DNA from: Solimonas variicoloris DSM 15731
Lineage (GTDB): Bacteria; Pseudomonadota; Gammaproteobacteria; Nevskiales; Nevskiaceae
Direction: 5' to 3'
Length of the DNA: 64,000 nucleotides
Assembly: GCF_000382285.1 (NCBI RefSeq)
Contig: NZ_KB907934.1
Location: 61,401 to 125,400 of the forward strand
Numbering within the stretch: position 1 is the first letter of the stretch; every line of letters begins with the position of its first letter. A program made the translations under genes and the position numbers. The notes below the pieces were generated by a model that searched no databases, was not told the origin of the DNA, and saw nothing but the letters and a program-made list of their open reading frames with translations. Positions 32,198-44,182 of the stretch are shown in pieces.

Positions 32198-32250
32198 CGG
32201 TGCTCCGGGCGGGAATCCTGCCGAATGCTCAAGCAAGAAAAGCGCCGCGC

Positions 32251-33027
32251 CTAGCCGCGAAAACCGTCCTTCCAGCGCCGCAGGGCCGCGAAGACCGCGC
32301 CGTCGTTGGCGAGCGCCTCGCCGGCGTGTAGCTCGGCGGCGCTGCGCACCGCCGGCACCGCGGCGCGCAGGAACGGGTTGTAGCGTTTCTCGTCGCCGAT
32401 CGTGCTCGGCAGCGTGGGGCGGCCGGCGGCGCGCTGCGCGCGTGCTTCGGCGAGCCGCGTCTGCAGCGCCGGATTGTGCGGCTCGACGGCCATCGCGAAC
32501 GCCAGATTGGCCAGCGTGTACTCGTGCGTGCAGTGCACGGCGGTGGCGTCCGGCAGCGCCGCGAGGCGCTGCAGCGACTGCTGCATCTGCGCCGGGGTGC
32601 CCTCGAACAGACGCCCGCAACCGGCCGAGAACAGGGTGTCGCCGCAGAACAGGCGCTGCGCGGCGGCATCGTGATAGGCGATGTGGCCGAGCGTGTGGCC
32701 GGGCACGGCGAGCACCTGGTACCGGCAGCCGCCGGCCTCGACGGTGTCGCCGTCGTCGAGCAGCACGCTGAGCTGCGGAATGCGCGCCGCCTCGGCGCGC
32801 GGGCCGTAGACCGGCACATGCCAGCGCGCCCGCAGTTCGGCGAGACCGCCGACGTGGTCGGCATGGTGGTGCGTGACCAGGATCGCCTCCAGGCGCAGGC
32901 CGCCGTCGTCGAGGAAGCGCTGCACGACGGCTGCGTCACCGGGATCGACGACGACGGCGCCGCCGTCGCGCACCAGCGTCCAGAGATAGTTGTCGGCGAA
33001 GGCCGGCAGGGCGTGGATGGAAGTCAC
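32251..33027 (-). CDS. gloB: Hydroxyacylglutathione hydrolase (glyoxalase II)
   Basis: 258 residues. Metallo-beta-lactamase fold with the binuclear metal motif THHHADHVGG, then the later ligand histidine in VPGHTLGHIAYH, the aspartate in FCGDTLFSAGCGRLFEG and CTHEYTLANLAFA. It cleaves S-lactoylglutathione to lactate and glutathione in methylglyoxal detoxification. Start GTG 33027 is chosen because the family begins with a SIHALPAFADNYLW-type strand. It is divergent from the yafS-like gene with only 42 bases between the starts, the same arrangement as in E. coli. Confidence 0.95.
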   Translation of the reverse strand: MTSIHALPAFADNYLWTLVRDGGAVVVDPGDAAVVQRFLDDGGLRLEAILVTHHHADHVGGLAELRARWHVPVYGPRAEAARIPQLSVLLDDGDTVEAGGCRYQVLAVPGHTLGHIAYHDAAAQRLFCGDTLFSAGCGRLFEGTPAQMQQSLQRLAALPDATAVHCTHEYTLANLAFAMAVEPHNPALQTRLAEARAQRAAGRPTLPSTIGDEKRYNPFLRAAVPAVRSAAELHAGEALANDGAVFAALRRWKDGFRG

Positions 33028-33069
33028 GGCGGGCGTATGATGAAAGGGTCGTTTTCGGAGGGTAGTGCG

Positions 33070-33846
33070 ATGTCGGCACCACGTCATCTGCGCGGTTCGC
33101 GCCTGTTCGACCGCCACACGCTGGAGCACTGGTCGGAATCGGCGCGCGGCCAGCGCGTGCTGCAGCGCGAGGCGCGCGAGCTGCGCCGTCTGCTGCCGGA
33201 TATCTTCGGCCGTCACGTCCTGCAGATCGGCAGCTGGGCCGGCGGCCCGCGCCTGCTCGACGGTGCCGAAACGCTGCATCGCGCAGTGCTCGGCACGGTG
33301 ATGGACGGCACCGCGGCGGCGATCGTCGATCCCGAGCACCTGCCGCTGCCGGAGCGTTCGATCGACGCGGTGATCCTGCCGCACACCCTCGAATACTGCG
33401 AATCGCCGCACAAGGTGCTGCGCGAGGCCGCGCGCGTGCTGAACGATCGCGGCCGCCTGTTCGTGCTGGCCTTCAGTCCGTGGGGGTTGCCGGCCTGGCG
33501 CAGCCGCCTGGGTCTGCGCGCGCGCGCGTTTCCGCCGGGCGCCCGCTTCTACGGTGCCGGCCGCATCGGCGACTGGCTGCAGCTGCTCGACTTCGAGATC
33601 GCCGAGGTGCGGCGCTTCGGCGCCGGCTTTCCGTGGCTGTCGCCGCGCTCGAGCACGCATCCGTGGACGCCGGGCGATCTGCTGGCGCCGTTCGCCGAGT
33701 GCTATCTGATCGTCGCCCGCAAGCGCGTGCTGCCGATCAACTTCATCGGCAAGCCGGCGCGCGCGCAGATCAAGTCGCTGGTCGGTGTCGCCGCGCCCGC
33801 CGCGCAGCGCAACGGCCTGGAGAACGAGGCCAAGCCGACGCCCTGA
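33070..33846 (+). CDS. Class I SAM-dependent methyltransferase, YafS-like
   Basis: 258 residues. Methyltransferase-like fold with a degenerate glycine motif (VLQIGSWAGGPRLLD), the acidic-loop region DPEHLPLPERSIDAVILPHT and a helix-rich end. This gene sits between gloB and rnhA exactly as yafS does in enterobacteria, and its sequence has the YafS-type core LEYCESPHKVLREAARVL. Substrate unknown. The ATG at 33070 follows a GGAGG Shine-Dalgarno; a longer in-frame extension crosses the gloB start and is rejected. Confidence 0.88.
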   Translation: MSAPRHLRGSRLFDRHTLEHWSESARGQRVLQREARELRRLLPDIFGRHVLQIGSWAGGPRLLDGAETLHRAVLGTVMDGTAAAIVDPEHLPLPERSIDAVILPHTLEYCESPHKVLREAARVLNDRGRLFVLAFSPWGLPAWRSRLGLRARAFPPGARFYGAGRIGDWLQLLDFEIAEVRRFGAGFPWLSPRSSTHPWTPGDLLAPFAECYLIVARKRVLPINFIGKPARAQIKSLVGVAAPAAQRNGLENEAKPTP

Positions 33847-33883
33847 GCGATCGTTCGCCACCCGGCTGTTCTAAAATCGGCGT

Positions 33884-34366
33884 ATGAACGAAGACGCCGC
33901 GCCGAAGCGCATCACGATCCATACCGACGGCGCCTGCAAGGGCAACCCCGGACCCGGCGGCTGGGGCGCCGTCCTGCAGTACGGCGGCCATCGCCGCACG
34001 CTCAAGGGCGGCGAGCTCGACACCACCAACAACCGCATGGAGCTGCGCGCCGCGATCGAGGCGCTGAACGCGCTCAAGCAGCCCTGCGAGGTGATGCTGT
34101 TTACGGATTCGGTCTACGTCATGCAGGGCCTGACGCAGTGGATGCCGAACTGGAAGGCGCGCGGCTGGCGTACCGCCGACAAGAAGCCGGTCAAGAACCA
34201 GGATCTGTGGCAGTCGCTCGATGCCGCCGTGCAGCGCCACCGCGTCGAGTGGCGCTGGGTCAAGGGCCACAACGGCGATCCCGACAACGAAGAGGCCGAC
34301 CGGCTCGCCAACGAAGGCGTGCAGCTGGCGCTGGCCGACGCCGCCGCGCCGCGAGGCATCGCATGA
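33884..34366 (+). CDS. rnhA: Ribonuclease HI
   Basis: 160 residues. All catalytic residues of RNase HI are visible: Asp15 in [16 protein letters not shown], the glutamate in [13 protein letters not shown], the aspartate in [10 protein letters not shown], and the C-terminal histidine/aspartate region [17 protein letters not shown], plus the basic [15 protein letters not shown] handle. It removes RNA from RNA-DNA hybrids. Its stop overlaps the ATG of dnaQ (ATGA). Confidence 0.98.
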   Translation: MNEDAAPKRITIHTDGACKGNPGPGGWGAVLQYGGHRRTLKGGELDTTNNRMELRAAIEALNALKQPCEVMLFTDSVYVMQGLTQWMPNWKARGWRTADKKPVKNQDLWQSLDAAVQRHRVEWRWVKGHNGDPDNEEADRLANEGVQLALADAAAPRGIA

Positions 34367-35085
34367 CGCGGCAGATCGTTCTCGATACCGAAACGACCGG
34401 TCTCGAAGTCGACCTCGGCCATCGCATCATCGAGATCGGCTGCATCGAGCTGCGCAACCGGCGGCCGACGCAGAACAACCTGCACCGCTACTTCAATCCG
34501 GAGCGCGAGATCGATGCCGGCGCGATCAAGGTGCACGGCATCACCAACGAGCGGGTCGCCCAGGAGCCGACGTTCGCGGCGCTGGCGGCGCAGATCTGGG
34601 AATACCTCGAAGGCGCCGAGCTGATCATCCACAACGCCTCGTTCGACGTCGGCTTTCTCAATGCCGAGTTCGCGAGCGCCGGCATCACGCGCAAGCTCGA
34701 CGAAGTCTGCGCGATTACCGACACGGTGAGCATGGCGCGGCGCCTGCACCCGGGCCAGAAGGTCAATCTCGACGCGCTGTGCAAGCGTTACAACGTCGAC
34801 AACTCGAACCGCGAGTTCCACGGCGCGCTGCTCGACGCGCGCCTGCTCGCCGACGTCTATCTGGCGATGACCGGCGGTCAGAGCATGCTGGTGCTCGACG
34901 ACGAGGCCGGCGGCCAGGCGCGCCGCTCGCGCTTCGCCGAACTGCTCGGCGCCAGCGACGCGCCGCTGCCGGTGCAGCTGGCGAGCGCCGAGGAGCAGGC
35001 CGCCCATCAGGCGCGCCTCAAGAAGATCGCCGGCAAGGGCAAATGCCTGTGGCGCGGCGACCTGCCGGCCGAACAGACGGCCTGA
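34363..35085 (+). CDS. dnaQ: DNA polymerase III epsilon subunit (3'-5' exonuclease)
   Basis: 240 residues. DEDDh exonuclease with Exo [11 protein letters not shown], Exo [16 protein letters not shown] and Exo [17 protein letters not shown], followed by a C-terminal tail that in E. coli binds the alpha subunit. It proofreads during replication. It overlaps rnhA by four bases and reads in the same direction; in E. coli the two genes are instead divergent. Confidence 0.97.
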   Translation: MTRQIVLDTETTGLEVDLGHRIIEIGCIELRNRRPTQNNLHRYFNPEREIDAGAIKVHGITNERVAQEPTFAALAAQIWEYLEGAELIIHNASFDVGFLNAEFASAGITRKLDEVCAITDTVSMARRLHPGQKVNLDALCKRYNVDNSNREFHGALLDARLLADVYLAMTGGQSMLVLDDEAGGQARRSRFAELLGASDAPLPVQLASAEEQAAHQARLKKIAGKGKCLWRGDLPAEQTA

Positions 35086-35152
35086 GCGCGCGTCTGCCTG
35101 CGCACGGCGTGCCGGTCTTGCGCCGCATCGCGCGGCGGCGCACCTTGCGCTG

Positions 35153-36220
35153 ATGGATCGAACCTCCGCTTCTTCCGGGCTTCGGCGTCCCGGCGTCGCG
35201 GCCGCACTGGCGGCGGCGGTGCTGTTCGGCGCCGGGGCTCCGGCCGCCAAGCTGCTGCTCGGCAGCATCAGTCCGTGGTTGCTCGCCAGCCTGCTGTACC
35301 TCGGCGCCGGGGTCGGGCTGTCGCTCTTCCGGCTATTGTCCGGCGCCGCCCGCGTGCGGCTGGCGCCGCGCGAATGGCCCTGGCTGATCGGCGCGATCGC
35401 CTTCGGCGGCGGTGCGGCGCCCGTACTGCTGATGTGGGGGCTGACGCGCCTGCCGGCTGCCGACACCTCGCTGCTGCTCAACGCCGAAGCGGTGCTGACG
35501 GCGCTGCTCGCCTGGTTCGCGTTTGGCGAGGGGTTCGATCGGCGCATCGCCGCCGGCATGCTGGCCATCGTCGCCGGCGCCGTCGTGCTCGGCTGGCAGG
35601 GACCTGCGCATCTGGACCGCGTCGGGCCGGCGCTCGCCGTGCTCGCGGCCTGCCTGTGCTGGGCGATCGACAACAACTTCACGCGCAAGGTGGCACTCGC
35701 CGACGCGAGCTGGCTGGCCTGCGTCAAGGGGTGGGCGGCGGGCGCCGTCAATCTGGCGATTGCGCGGGCGTTCGGTGCGGCCTGGCCGTCCGCGACCGGC
35801 GTCGTCGCGGCGCTCGCGGTCGGCTGGCTGGCCTACGGGACGAGCCTGGCGCTGTTCATCGTCGGGCTCCGGCATCTCGGCACCGCGCGGACCAGCGCCT
35901 ACTTCTCAGCGGCGCCGTTCTTCGGCGCGCTGCTGTCGATCGTGCTGTTGCGCGAACCGCTGGGTGTCCCGCTGCTGGTGGCGTCGGCGCTGATGGCGGC
36001 CGGCGTCTGGCTGCACCTGACCGAACGGCACGAACACGAACATCGCCACGAGCCGATCGAGCACGAGCACGAGCATGTGCACGACGGTGACGAGCATCAT
36101 CAGCATCCGCACGATTCGCCGGTGGCGCCGGGCACGCGTCACCGGCATTGGCACCGGCACGCGCCGCTGCAGCATGCACACGCCCATCTGCCCGACGTGC
36201 ATCATCGCCACGGGCATTGA
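35153..36220 (+). CDS. DMT superfamily (EamA) transporter with histidine-rich tail
   Basis: 355 residues. Ten predicted membrane helices in the first ~290 residues, arranged as two EamA repeats (PWLLASLLYLGAGVGLSLFR near the first, GLRHLGTARTSAYFSAAPFF near the second). The last ~63 residues are a histidine-rich cytoplasmic or periplasmic tail with about 23 histidines (HEHEHRHEPIEHEHEH, then HHQHPHD and HLPDVHHRHGH). Similar tails occur in a known subgroup of EamA proteins; metal sensing or binding is a reasonable guess, the transported substrate is not known. The gene begins 67 bases after dnaQ. Confidence 0.9.
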   Translation: MDRTSASSGLRRPGVAAALAAAVLFGAGAPAAKLLLGSISPWLLASLLYLGAGVGLSLFRLLSGAARVRLAPREWPWLIGAIAFGGGAAPVLLMWGLTRLPAADTSLLLNAEAVLTALLAWFAFGEGFDRRIAAGMLAIVAGAVVLGWQGPAHLDRVGPALAVLAACLCWAIDNNFTRKVALADASWLACVKGWAAGAVNLAIARAFGAAWPSATGVVAALAVGWLAYGTSLALFIVGLRHLGTARTSAYFSAAPFFGALLSIVLLREPLGVPLLVASALMAAGVWLHLTERHEHEHRHEPIEHEHEHVHDGDEHHQHPHDSPVAPGTRHRHWHRHAPLQHAHAHLPDVHHRHGH

Positions 36221-36290
36221 TCCTGCGGATGGTTCGGCGCGTCTCGTGCCGGCCGGGGCCGCGCTTCGCTGGCACCGGCCCCGGGAAAGA

Positions 36291-37220
36291 TCAGCTGCGC
36301 CGCGCCAGCGCGGTGACAACGCCGAAATAGGGCGGCCGTGGTTCGTGCGAGCTGATCCGGCAGCTTTCGACCGTGTAGCCGCAGCCGCCGAGCAACCGGC
36401 GCAGCTTGTCCGGGCTGATGCCGAGATTGACGTGATCGTAGGCCCGCATCGTTTCCTCGTGCGTGTGCTCGGCCAGCGCCGCGACGATCAGCCGGCCGCC
36501 CGGCTTGAGCAGGCGCGCCGTTTCCTGCAGCACGGCCTTGGGCTCGCGCGTGTAGGCGAGGGCGTGCATCAGGAACACGTGGTCGTAGCGCGCCGACGGC
36601 AGGCCGGAGGCGTGCATGTCGGCCTCGACGAAGCGCACGTTGGCGATCTTGCAGAGGCGCTTGCGCGCAGCGGCGATGACGGTCGGGCTGACGTCGACGC
36701 AGGTGACGCTGTCGGCGCGTTCGGCGACGAGCTCGGCGAGCACGCCGTCGCCGCAGGCCAGATCGACGACGTCGCCGAGCGACAGCAGGCCGATCAGCGC
36801 GCGCGCCGTCGCTTCCCAGGTGCGGCCCGGCGAGTAGTGCAGCTCCATGCGGCCGGCGACCGATTCGGCCCAGGTCTGGCCCTGCTTGCGGCGGGCGATC
36901 ACCTGTTCGGCGCGTTCGCTGTCGACGCGCGCCTGGGCATCGTCGAGCGTGCCGCGCAGCAGGTTCCAGAACGTCGATGCTTCGCCGTCGTGGCTGAGCG
37001 CCGAGTAGTACGCCGCGTTGCCGGCGCGCTTGTCCTGCACCAGGCCGGCGCGCTTGAGGCGCGCCAGATGCGTCGACACGCGGCTCTGCGCCAGGTCGGT
37101 GACTTCCGTCAGTTCGGCAACCGAGAGCTCGTGACGTTCGAGCAGCAGCAGCAGGCGCAGGCGGCTGACGTCCGACAGCAGGCTGCACAGGGCCGTGCTT
37201 TGCTCCAGAGTGAGGCTCAT
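36291..37220 (-). CDS. ArsR-family regulator fused to a SAM-dependent methyltransferase
   Basis: 309 residues. N-terminal ArsR/SmtB winged helix (residues ~1-80: SLLSDVSRLRLLLLLERHEL, TDLAQSRVSTHLARLKRAGL), then a class I methyltransferase domain with the SAM motif VVDLACGDGVLAELVAE and VTCVDVSPTVIAAARKRL. No metal-binding ELCVC-type cysteine motif is present in the winged helix, so a metal is unlikely to be the signal. Similar fusions often sit by methionine-cycle genes (ahcY, metF, metH), but none of these is here. It may sense SAM or its products (inference). Confidence 0.9.
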   Translation of the reverse strand: MSLTLEQSTALCSLLSDVSRLRLLLLLERHELSVAELTEVTDLAQSRVSTHLARLKRAGLVQDKRAGNAAYYSALSHDGEASTFWNLLRGTLDDAQARVDSERAEQVIARRKQGQTWAESVAGRMELHYSPGRTWEATARALIGLLSLGDVVDLACGDGVLAELVAERADSVTCVDVSPTVIAAARKRLCKIANVRFVEADMHASGLPSARYDHVFLMHALAYTREPKAVLQETARLLKPGGRLIVAALAEHTHEETMRAYDHVNLGISPDKLRRLLGGCGYTVESCRISSHEPRPPYFGVVTALARRS

Positions 37221-37320
37221 CGGTTATTCGGTCATGCGGATGGACGGATGGGCAATTGTCGCCTGTGCGGGCAGCGGTGTCAGTACGCGCCGCGCCGCCG
37301 TTTGCGGCCCGAAGCGCCAA

Positions 37321-37351
37321 CGAAAAAGCCCTCCATGCGGAGGGCTTTTCG
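37321..37351 (-). terminator. Intrinsic terminator of the histone-like gene
   Basis: Read on the minus strand: GCCCTCC, GCAT loop, GGAGGGC, then TTTTT. A-run and T-run flank it on both sides, so it may also stop transcription coming from the other strand. It begins 15 bases after the stop of the histone-like gene. Confidence 0.85.
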
Positions 37352-37365
37352 CGGCCAGCCGAGCT

Positions 37366-38024
37366 TCAGTTCGGCGACGGCGACGGCGACGGCTGCGTGG
37401 CGGCGGGAGCTTCGCTGCCCGGAGTCGCCGGCTCGCTGCCATGCTCGGCCGCTTCCTTCTTGCCTTGCGAGGTGGCGAGGAAAGCGCGCGAGAGCGGCGA
37501 CGGCGTGATGTTCTGCACCGCCGCGACGACCGGCTCGGCGGCCTCGGCGACTTTCTTCTCGGCCGTGGCGATCGCCTTCTTGGCCTGGGTCTCGACCTTC
37601 TTGGCCGCGGCCTGTGCTTTCTTGACGTCCTTCTTGATGACGGTCTCGACCTTCTTCAGGTCCTTCTTGGCGGTCTTCTGTGCCTGGGCCGCGGCGGCCT
37701 GGACCTGCTTGACGACCTTCTTGGCCTTGGCCTTGGCGCCGGCTTCGGCCTTCTTGACCTTGGCGGTGTTCTTCTTGACCGCGGCCTTGACCTGGCTGAC
37801 GGCCTTCTTCGCCTTGGTCTTCAGCGCGGCCAGCTTGCTCTTGGCGGTCGACTTGACCGGAGCCTTCTTGGCGACAACCTTCTTCGCAACTTTCTTGACG
37901 GCCTTCGTCGCCTTGGCAGCCTTCTTGGCGACGCCCTTCCTGGCGGCGGCCGTCTTGGCCGCGACCTTCTTCACGGCGCCTTCTTGGCAGCCTTGGCCGG
38001 GCCCTTCTTCGTGGACTTCTTCAT
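37366..38024 (-). CDS. Histone H1-like / AlgP-like lysine-alanine-rich protein, 5' end frameshifted
   Basis: The product consists of Lys/Ala repeats (KKVAAKTAAARKGVAKKAAK onward), a typical H1-like nucleoid-binding tail, ending with EPATPGSEAPAATQPSPSPS. The natural start, ATG 38024 (MKKSTKKGPAKAAKKAP), runs into TGA at 37973-37971 after 17 codons. The repeat region continues from the next frame, where GTG 37974 overlaps that TGA (GTGA) and opens a 202-codon reading frame. One extra G (GCGCCGG-TGAAG) would fuse the two parts perfectly. Options: real deletion, sequencing or assembly error, programmed shift, or coupled restart from the GTG (AAGAAGG just upstream). A strong promoter and terminator flank the gene, so it looks actively maintained. 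Confidence 0.75.
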
Positions 38025-38269
38025 AAGCGTGGCAAGCTCCATACGGTTTGCGGCCGAGTCGGCCAGGGATACAGATGCAGCGAGAACGCAGCAGCACGGC
38101 GGGCGGCCAGACCGGCCCGCGGTTCGGTAATGCGGAATACGCGCCGGCGGCGAGTGGCATCCATGCCGGCGCGGGACGAGCAGGGCGGCCCGGAGCGCAG
38201 TACGGAGCTGCCGGCGGCAGTCCGTCGTCTCATCGCGCTGTGTGCAAACTGGCGTTCCGGGTGCGCCAC
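38021..38269 (-). CDS. Possible leader ORF upstream of the histone-like gene (uncertain)
   Basis: An 82-codon frame starting with GTG at 38269 behind an unusually strong AAGGGGAG site (spacing 5), and ending with a TGA that overlaps the ATG of the histone-like gene (ATGA). It lies between the predicted promoter and that gene, which itself has no close Shine-Dalgarno. The peptide is Arg/Ala-rich with no recognisable domain, and long open frames arise by chance in such GC-rich DNA, so coding is unproven. If real, it would couple translation to the histone-like gene. Confidence 0.3.
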   Translation of the reverse strand: MAHPERQFAHSAMRRRTAAGSSVLRSGPPCSSRAGMDATRRRRVFRITEPRAGLAARRAAAFSLHLYPWPTRPQTVWSLPRL

Positions 38270-38307
38270 GAACTCCCCTTGACTTTTCCCCCGAAAAGGT
38301 GTGCCCG

Positions 38308-38336
38308 AGTGTAGGCAAGGCCTAAAACATTGTCAA
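38308..38336 (-). promoter_or_regulatory. Sigma-70 promoter of the histone-like gene
   Basis: On the minus strand TTGACA (a perfect -35, 38336-38331) and TACACT (-10, 38313-38308) are exactly 17 bases apart, in an A/T-rich patch. The predicted transcript starts near 38301, leaving a leader of about 275 bases before the ATG at 38024. The stretch 38337-38537 on the other side holds only the fadB upstream region, where I see no convincing promoter or RNA motif. Confidence 0.75.
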
Positions 38337-38537
38337 AAAATAAACACATGCGATGCCGTCGCGAGCGGCATGAAGACGGCTCGTGACGCCGCCCGGTAGC
38401 GGCGTCGAAAGGCGCATCGGGTTTCACGATGCCGGCCGCGCCGCTATGATGGCCGCCCATTCAATTCTGCTGGCGCGGTATTCTAGATTTCCATAACTGC
38501 GCCGACCCTTTTTCCATCGTTGAGCGAGGTGTTTGTA

Positions 38538-41903
<3,366 letters not shown>

Positions 41904-41932
41904 GCACGCGTTCGCGGTTCGAGCGGTATACG

Positions 41933-41962
41933 AAGGGTCGGGCGCAAGCCCGGCCCTTTTTT
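41933..41962 (+). terminator. Intrinsic terminator of fadBA
   Basis: Stem GGGTCGGGC / GCCCGGCCC (one G-U pair) with a GCAA tetraloop, then TTTTTT. Its T-tract touches the stop codon region of the convergent AraC gene. Confidence 0.9.
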
Positions 41963-42816
41963 CATGCCCGCGCCTTGCCGGCCGGCCGGCGCGCGCCGCG
42001 CCGTGGCCATGGTGCCTCGTCCGGCGTTTCGAAGAAGGCGCTGGGCGTGATGCCGAACTGGCGCTTGAACATGGTTGCGAACGCGCTCGGGCTGCCGTAG
42101 CCGAGCGACAAGGCGACGTCGAGCACGCGCGCGCCGCCGGCGAGACGTTCGAGCGCCTGCAGCAGGCGCGCCTGCTGGCGCCACTGCGCGTAGCCCATGC
42201 CGGTCGCGCGCACGAAGCGGCGGTGTAGGGTACGCGGGTCGATGCCGAGGGCCCGGCTCCACTGCGCGGCGGTGCGCGGATCATCCGGGGTCCGCGCCAG
42301 CGTGGCGCAGATCGGCCGCAGCCGCGCGTCGTCGGGCTCGGGCAGGTGCAGCGGCAAGGTCGGCAGCGTGCGCAGTTCGTCGAGGAGCAGCTTCATCAAG
42401 CGGCCGTCGCGGCTGTCGTCGGCGTACGGCGGCGCGATGTCGAGCGCGGCGATGATCAGTTCGCGCAGCAGCGGCGAGATGCCGATCACCGCGCATTCGG
42501 TCGGCAGCCCGGGCGCTGCATCGGTGCGGATGAAGGCTGTGCGCATGTGCACGGCGCCGACCATGCGAACGACGTGCTCGGTGCCGGCCGGAATCCAGAT
42601 GCCGCGCGTCGGCGGCACGATCCACTGGCCGTGCCGGCTGCCGACGACCATGACGCCACGCACCGCGTGCAGCAGCTGCGCCTGCGGATGCTGATGAGTC
42701 GGCGTCGCATGGCCCGATGCGTAATCGATCGCCATCGCCACGACTGGCGCGGCGCCGCGATCGTAACGGCGATAGTCCGGTTTGCCGTCGGTGTGCTGTC
42801 CGAAACTCGAAGTCAT
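41962..42816 (-). CDS. AraC family transcriptional regulator with cupin domain
   Basis: 284 residues. N-terminal cupin-like sensor (HQHPQAQLLHAVRGVMVVGS, PTRGIWIPAGTEHVVRMVG) and C-terminal AraC helix-turn-helix pair (LGIDPRTLHRRFVRATGMGY and VALSLGYGSPSAFATMFKRQ). The arrangement matches the NimR-like subgroup that controls an adjacent MFS exporter. It is divergent from the MFS gene with 99 bases between the starts, so it most likely regulates that gene. Confidence 0.92.
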   Translation of the reverse strand: MTSSFGQHTDGKPDYRRYDRGAAPVVAMAIDYASGHATPTHQHPQAQLLHAVRGVMVVGSRHGQWIVPPTRGIWIPAGTEHVVRMVGAVHMRTAFIRTDAAPGLPTECAVIGISPLLRELIIAALDIAPPYADDSRDGRLMKLLLDELRTLPTLPLHLPEPDDARLRPICATLARTPDDPRTAAQWSRALGIDPRTLHRRFVRATGMGYAQWRQQARLLQALERLAGGARVLDVALSLGYGSPSAFATMFKRQFGITPSAFFETPDEAPWPRRGARRPAGKARA

Positions 42817-42915
42817 GCGCCCTATTCTCGCAGGACAGGCATGGACTTGCCGCTTACGATGCGCGCCGCTGTCGCCGGCATCGGGCCGGCGTCACGTTCA
42901 TTGCACAGGTGAGCC

Positions 42916-44136
42916 ATGCAAGGCAGTACTGCGAGTCCGATGCCGGCGAGCGCGCAAGCCGGGCGCACGGGTTTCGGCGTTCTCGGCGCGATCAGCTTCG
43001 CGCATTTCCTCAACGACATGATCCAGTCGCTGATTCTCGCGATCTATCCGCTGTTCAAGAACGCGTTCGCGCTGAGCTTCGCGCAGATCGGCCTCATCAC
43101 GCTGACCTATCAGCTCACCGCGTCGCTGCTGCAGCCGGCGATCGGCCTGTATACCGACCGGCGCCCGCAGCCGTACTCGCTGGCGCTCGGCATGGGCTTC
43201 ACGCTCGCCGGCCTGCTGCTGATGGCGGTCGCGCCGAGTTTCGGCGTGCTGCTGCTGGCCTCGGCGCTGGTCGGCACCGGCTCGTCGATCTTCCATCCGG
43301 AATCGTCGCGCATCGCGCGCATGGCCTCGGGCGGACGGCACGGACTCGCGCAGTCGCTGTTCCAGGTCGGCGGCAACGCCGGCAGCGCGGTCGGTCCGCT
43401 GCTCGCGGCGCTGATCGTGATTCCGCACGGCCAGCGCAGCCTGGCGTGGTTTTCGGTGGTGGCGCTGCTGGCGATCGGCGTGCTCTGGCAGATCGGCGGC
43501 TGGTATCGGCGCCAGCACCGGGCGAGCAAGGCCCGCGCGTCCGTGCCGGTTTCGCCGCTGCCGCGCAGCCGGGTGATGCGGGCGATGGCGGTGCTGATGC
43601 TGCTGGTGTTCTCGAAGTATTTCTACCTCGCCAGCATCATGAGCTACTTCACCTTCTATCTGATCGAGCGTTTCGGGCTGACGGTCGCCGCGGCGCAGGT
43701 GCATCTATTCGCATTTCTGTTCGCGGTCGCCGCCGGCACCGTGCTGGGCGGGCCGATCGGCGATCGCATCGGCCGCAAGCGCGTCATCTGGTTTTCGATT
43801 CTCGGCGTCGCGCCGTTCACGCTGGCGATGCCGCATGTCGGCCTTGCCTGGACCGGCGTGCTCAGCGTCGTCATCGGCTTCGTGCTGGCGTCGGCGTTCT
43901 CGGCGATCCTGGTCTACGCGCAGGAACTCGTGCCGGGCAAGGTCGGCGCGGTGTCGGGCCTGTTCTTCGGCTTCGCGTTCGGCATGGGCGGCATCGGCGC
44001 CGCCGTGCTCGGCCGGCTCGCCGACGCGCACGGCATCGTCTACGTCTACCAGCTCTGCGCGTGGCTGCCGCTGCTGGGCCTGCTGACCGTGCTGCTGCCC
44101 GATCTGCGCGCCGCGCCGGCCGCCGGCCGCGGCTGA
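42916..44136 (+). CDS. MFS transporter, fosmidomycin-resistance (Fsr) like
   Basis: 406 residues with twelve hydrophobic segments. Sequence blocks fit the Fsr subgroup of MFS exporters: ISFAHFLNDMIQSLILAIYP, GTGSSIFHPESSRIARMASG, LAQSLFQVGGNAGSAVGPLL and the loop GGPIGDRIGRKRVIWFS between helices. Native substrates of this subgroup are unclear. ATG 42916 has an AGGTGAG site. Regulated probably by the divergent AraC protein. Confidence 0.92.
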   Translation: MQGSTASPMPASAQAGRTGFGVLGAISFAHFLNDMIQSLILAIYPLFKNAFALSFAQIGLITLTYQLTASLLQPAIGLYTDRRPQPYSLALGMGFTLAGLLLMAVAPSFGVLLLASALVGTGSSIFHPESSRIARMASGGRHGLAQSLFQVGGNAGSAVGPLLAALIVIPHGQRSLAWFSVVALLAIGVLWQIGGWYRRQHRASKARASVPVSPLPRSRVMRAMAVLMLLVFSKYFYLASIMSYFTFYLIERFGLTVAAAQVHLFAFLFAVAAGTVLGGPIGDRIGRKRVIWFSILGVAPFTLAMPHVGLAWTGVLSVVIGFVLASAFSAILVYAQELVPGKVGAVSGLFFGFAFGMGGIGAAVLGRLADAHGIVYVYQLCAWLPLLGLLTVLLPDLRAAPAAGRG

Positions 44137-44158
44137 GCGCGCGTTCGTCCACGAAAAA

Positions 44159-44182
44159 GGGGCCGGTCGTGCGACCGGCCCC
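44159..44182 (-). terminator. Intrinsic terminator, minus-strand orientation
   Basis: Near-perfect stem GGGGCCGGTCG / CGACCGGCCCC with a TG centre; read on the minus strand it is followed by TTTTTCG. It lies 177 bases past the stop of the isocitrate dehydrogenase gene. The interval 44186-44358 has no gene; it contains a minus-strand GGATTGCTTCGTCGCCAG motif seen in a widespread class of proteobacterial intergenic repeats. Confidence 0.75.

Noticed and set aside
36221..36290. GGGGCC/GGCCCC hairpin as terminator between EamA and ArsR-methyltransferase genes
   Set aside because: No T-run on either strand and a long loop; not convincing.
37221..37320. SAH or SAM riboswitch near the ArsR-methyltransferase gene
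   Set aside because: I looked because such fusions often sit near methionine-cycle genes, but no ahcY/metF and no matching stem pattern is present.
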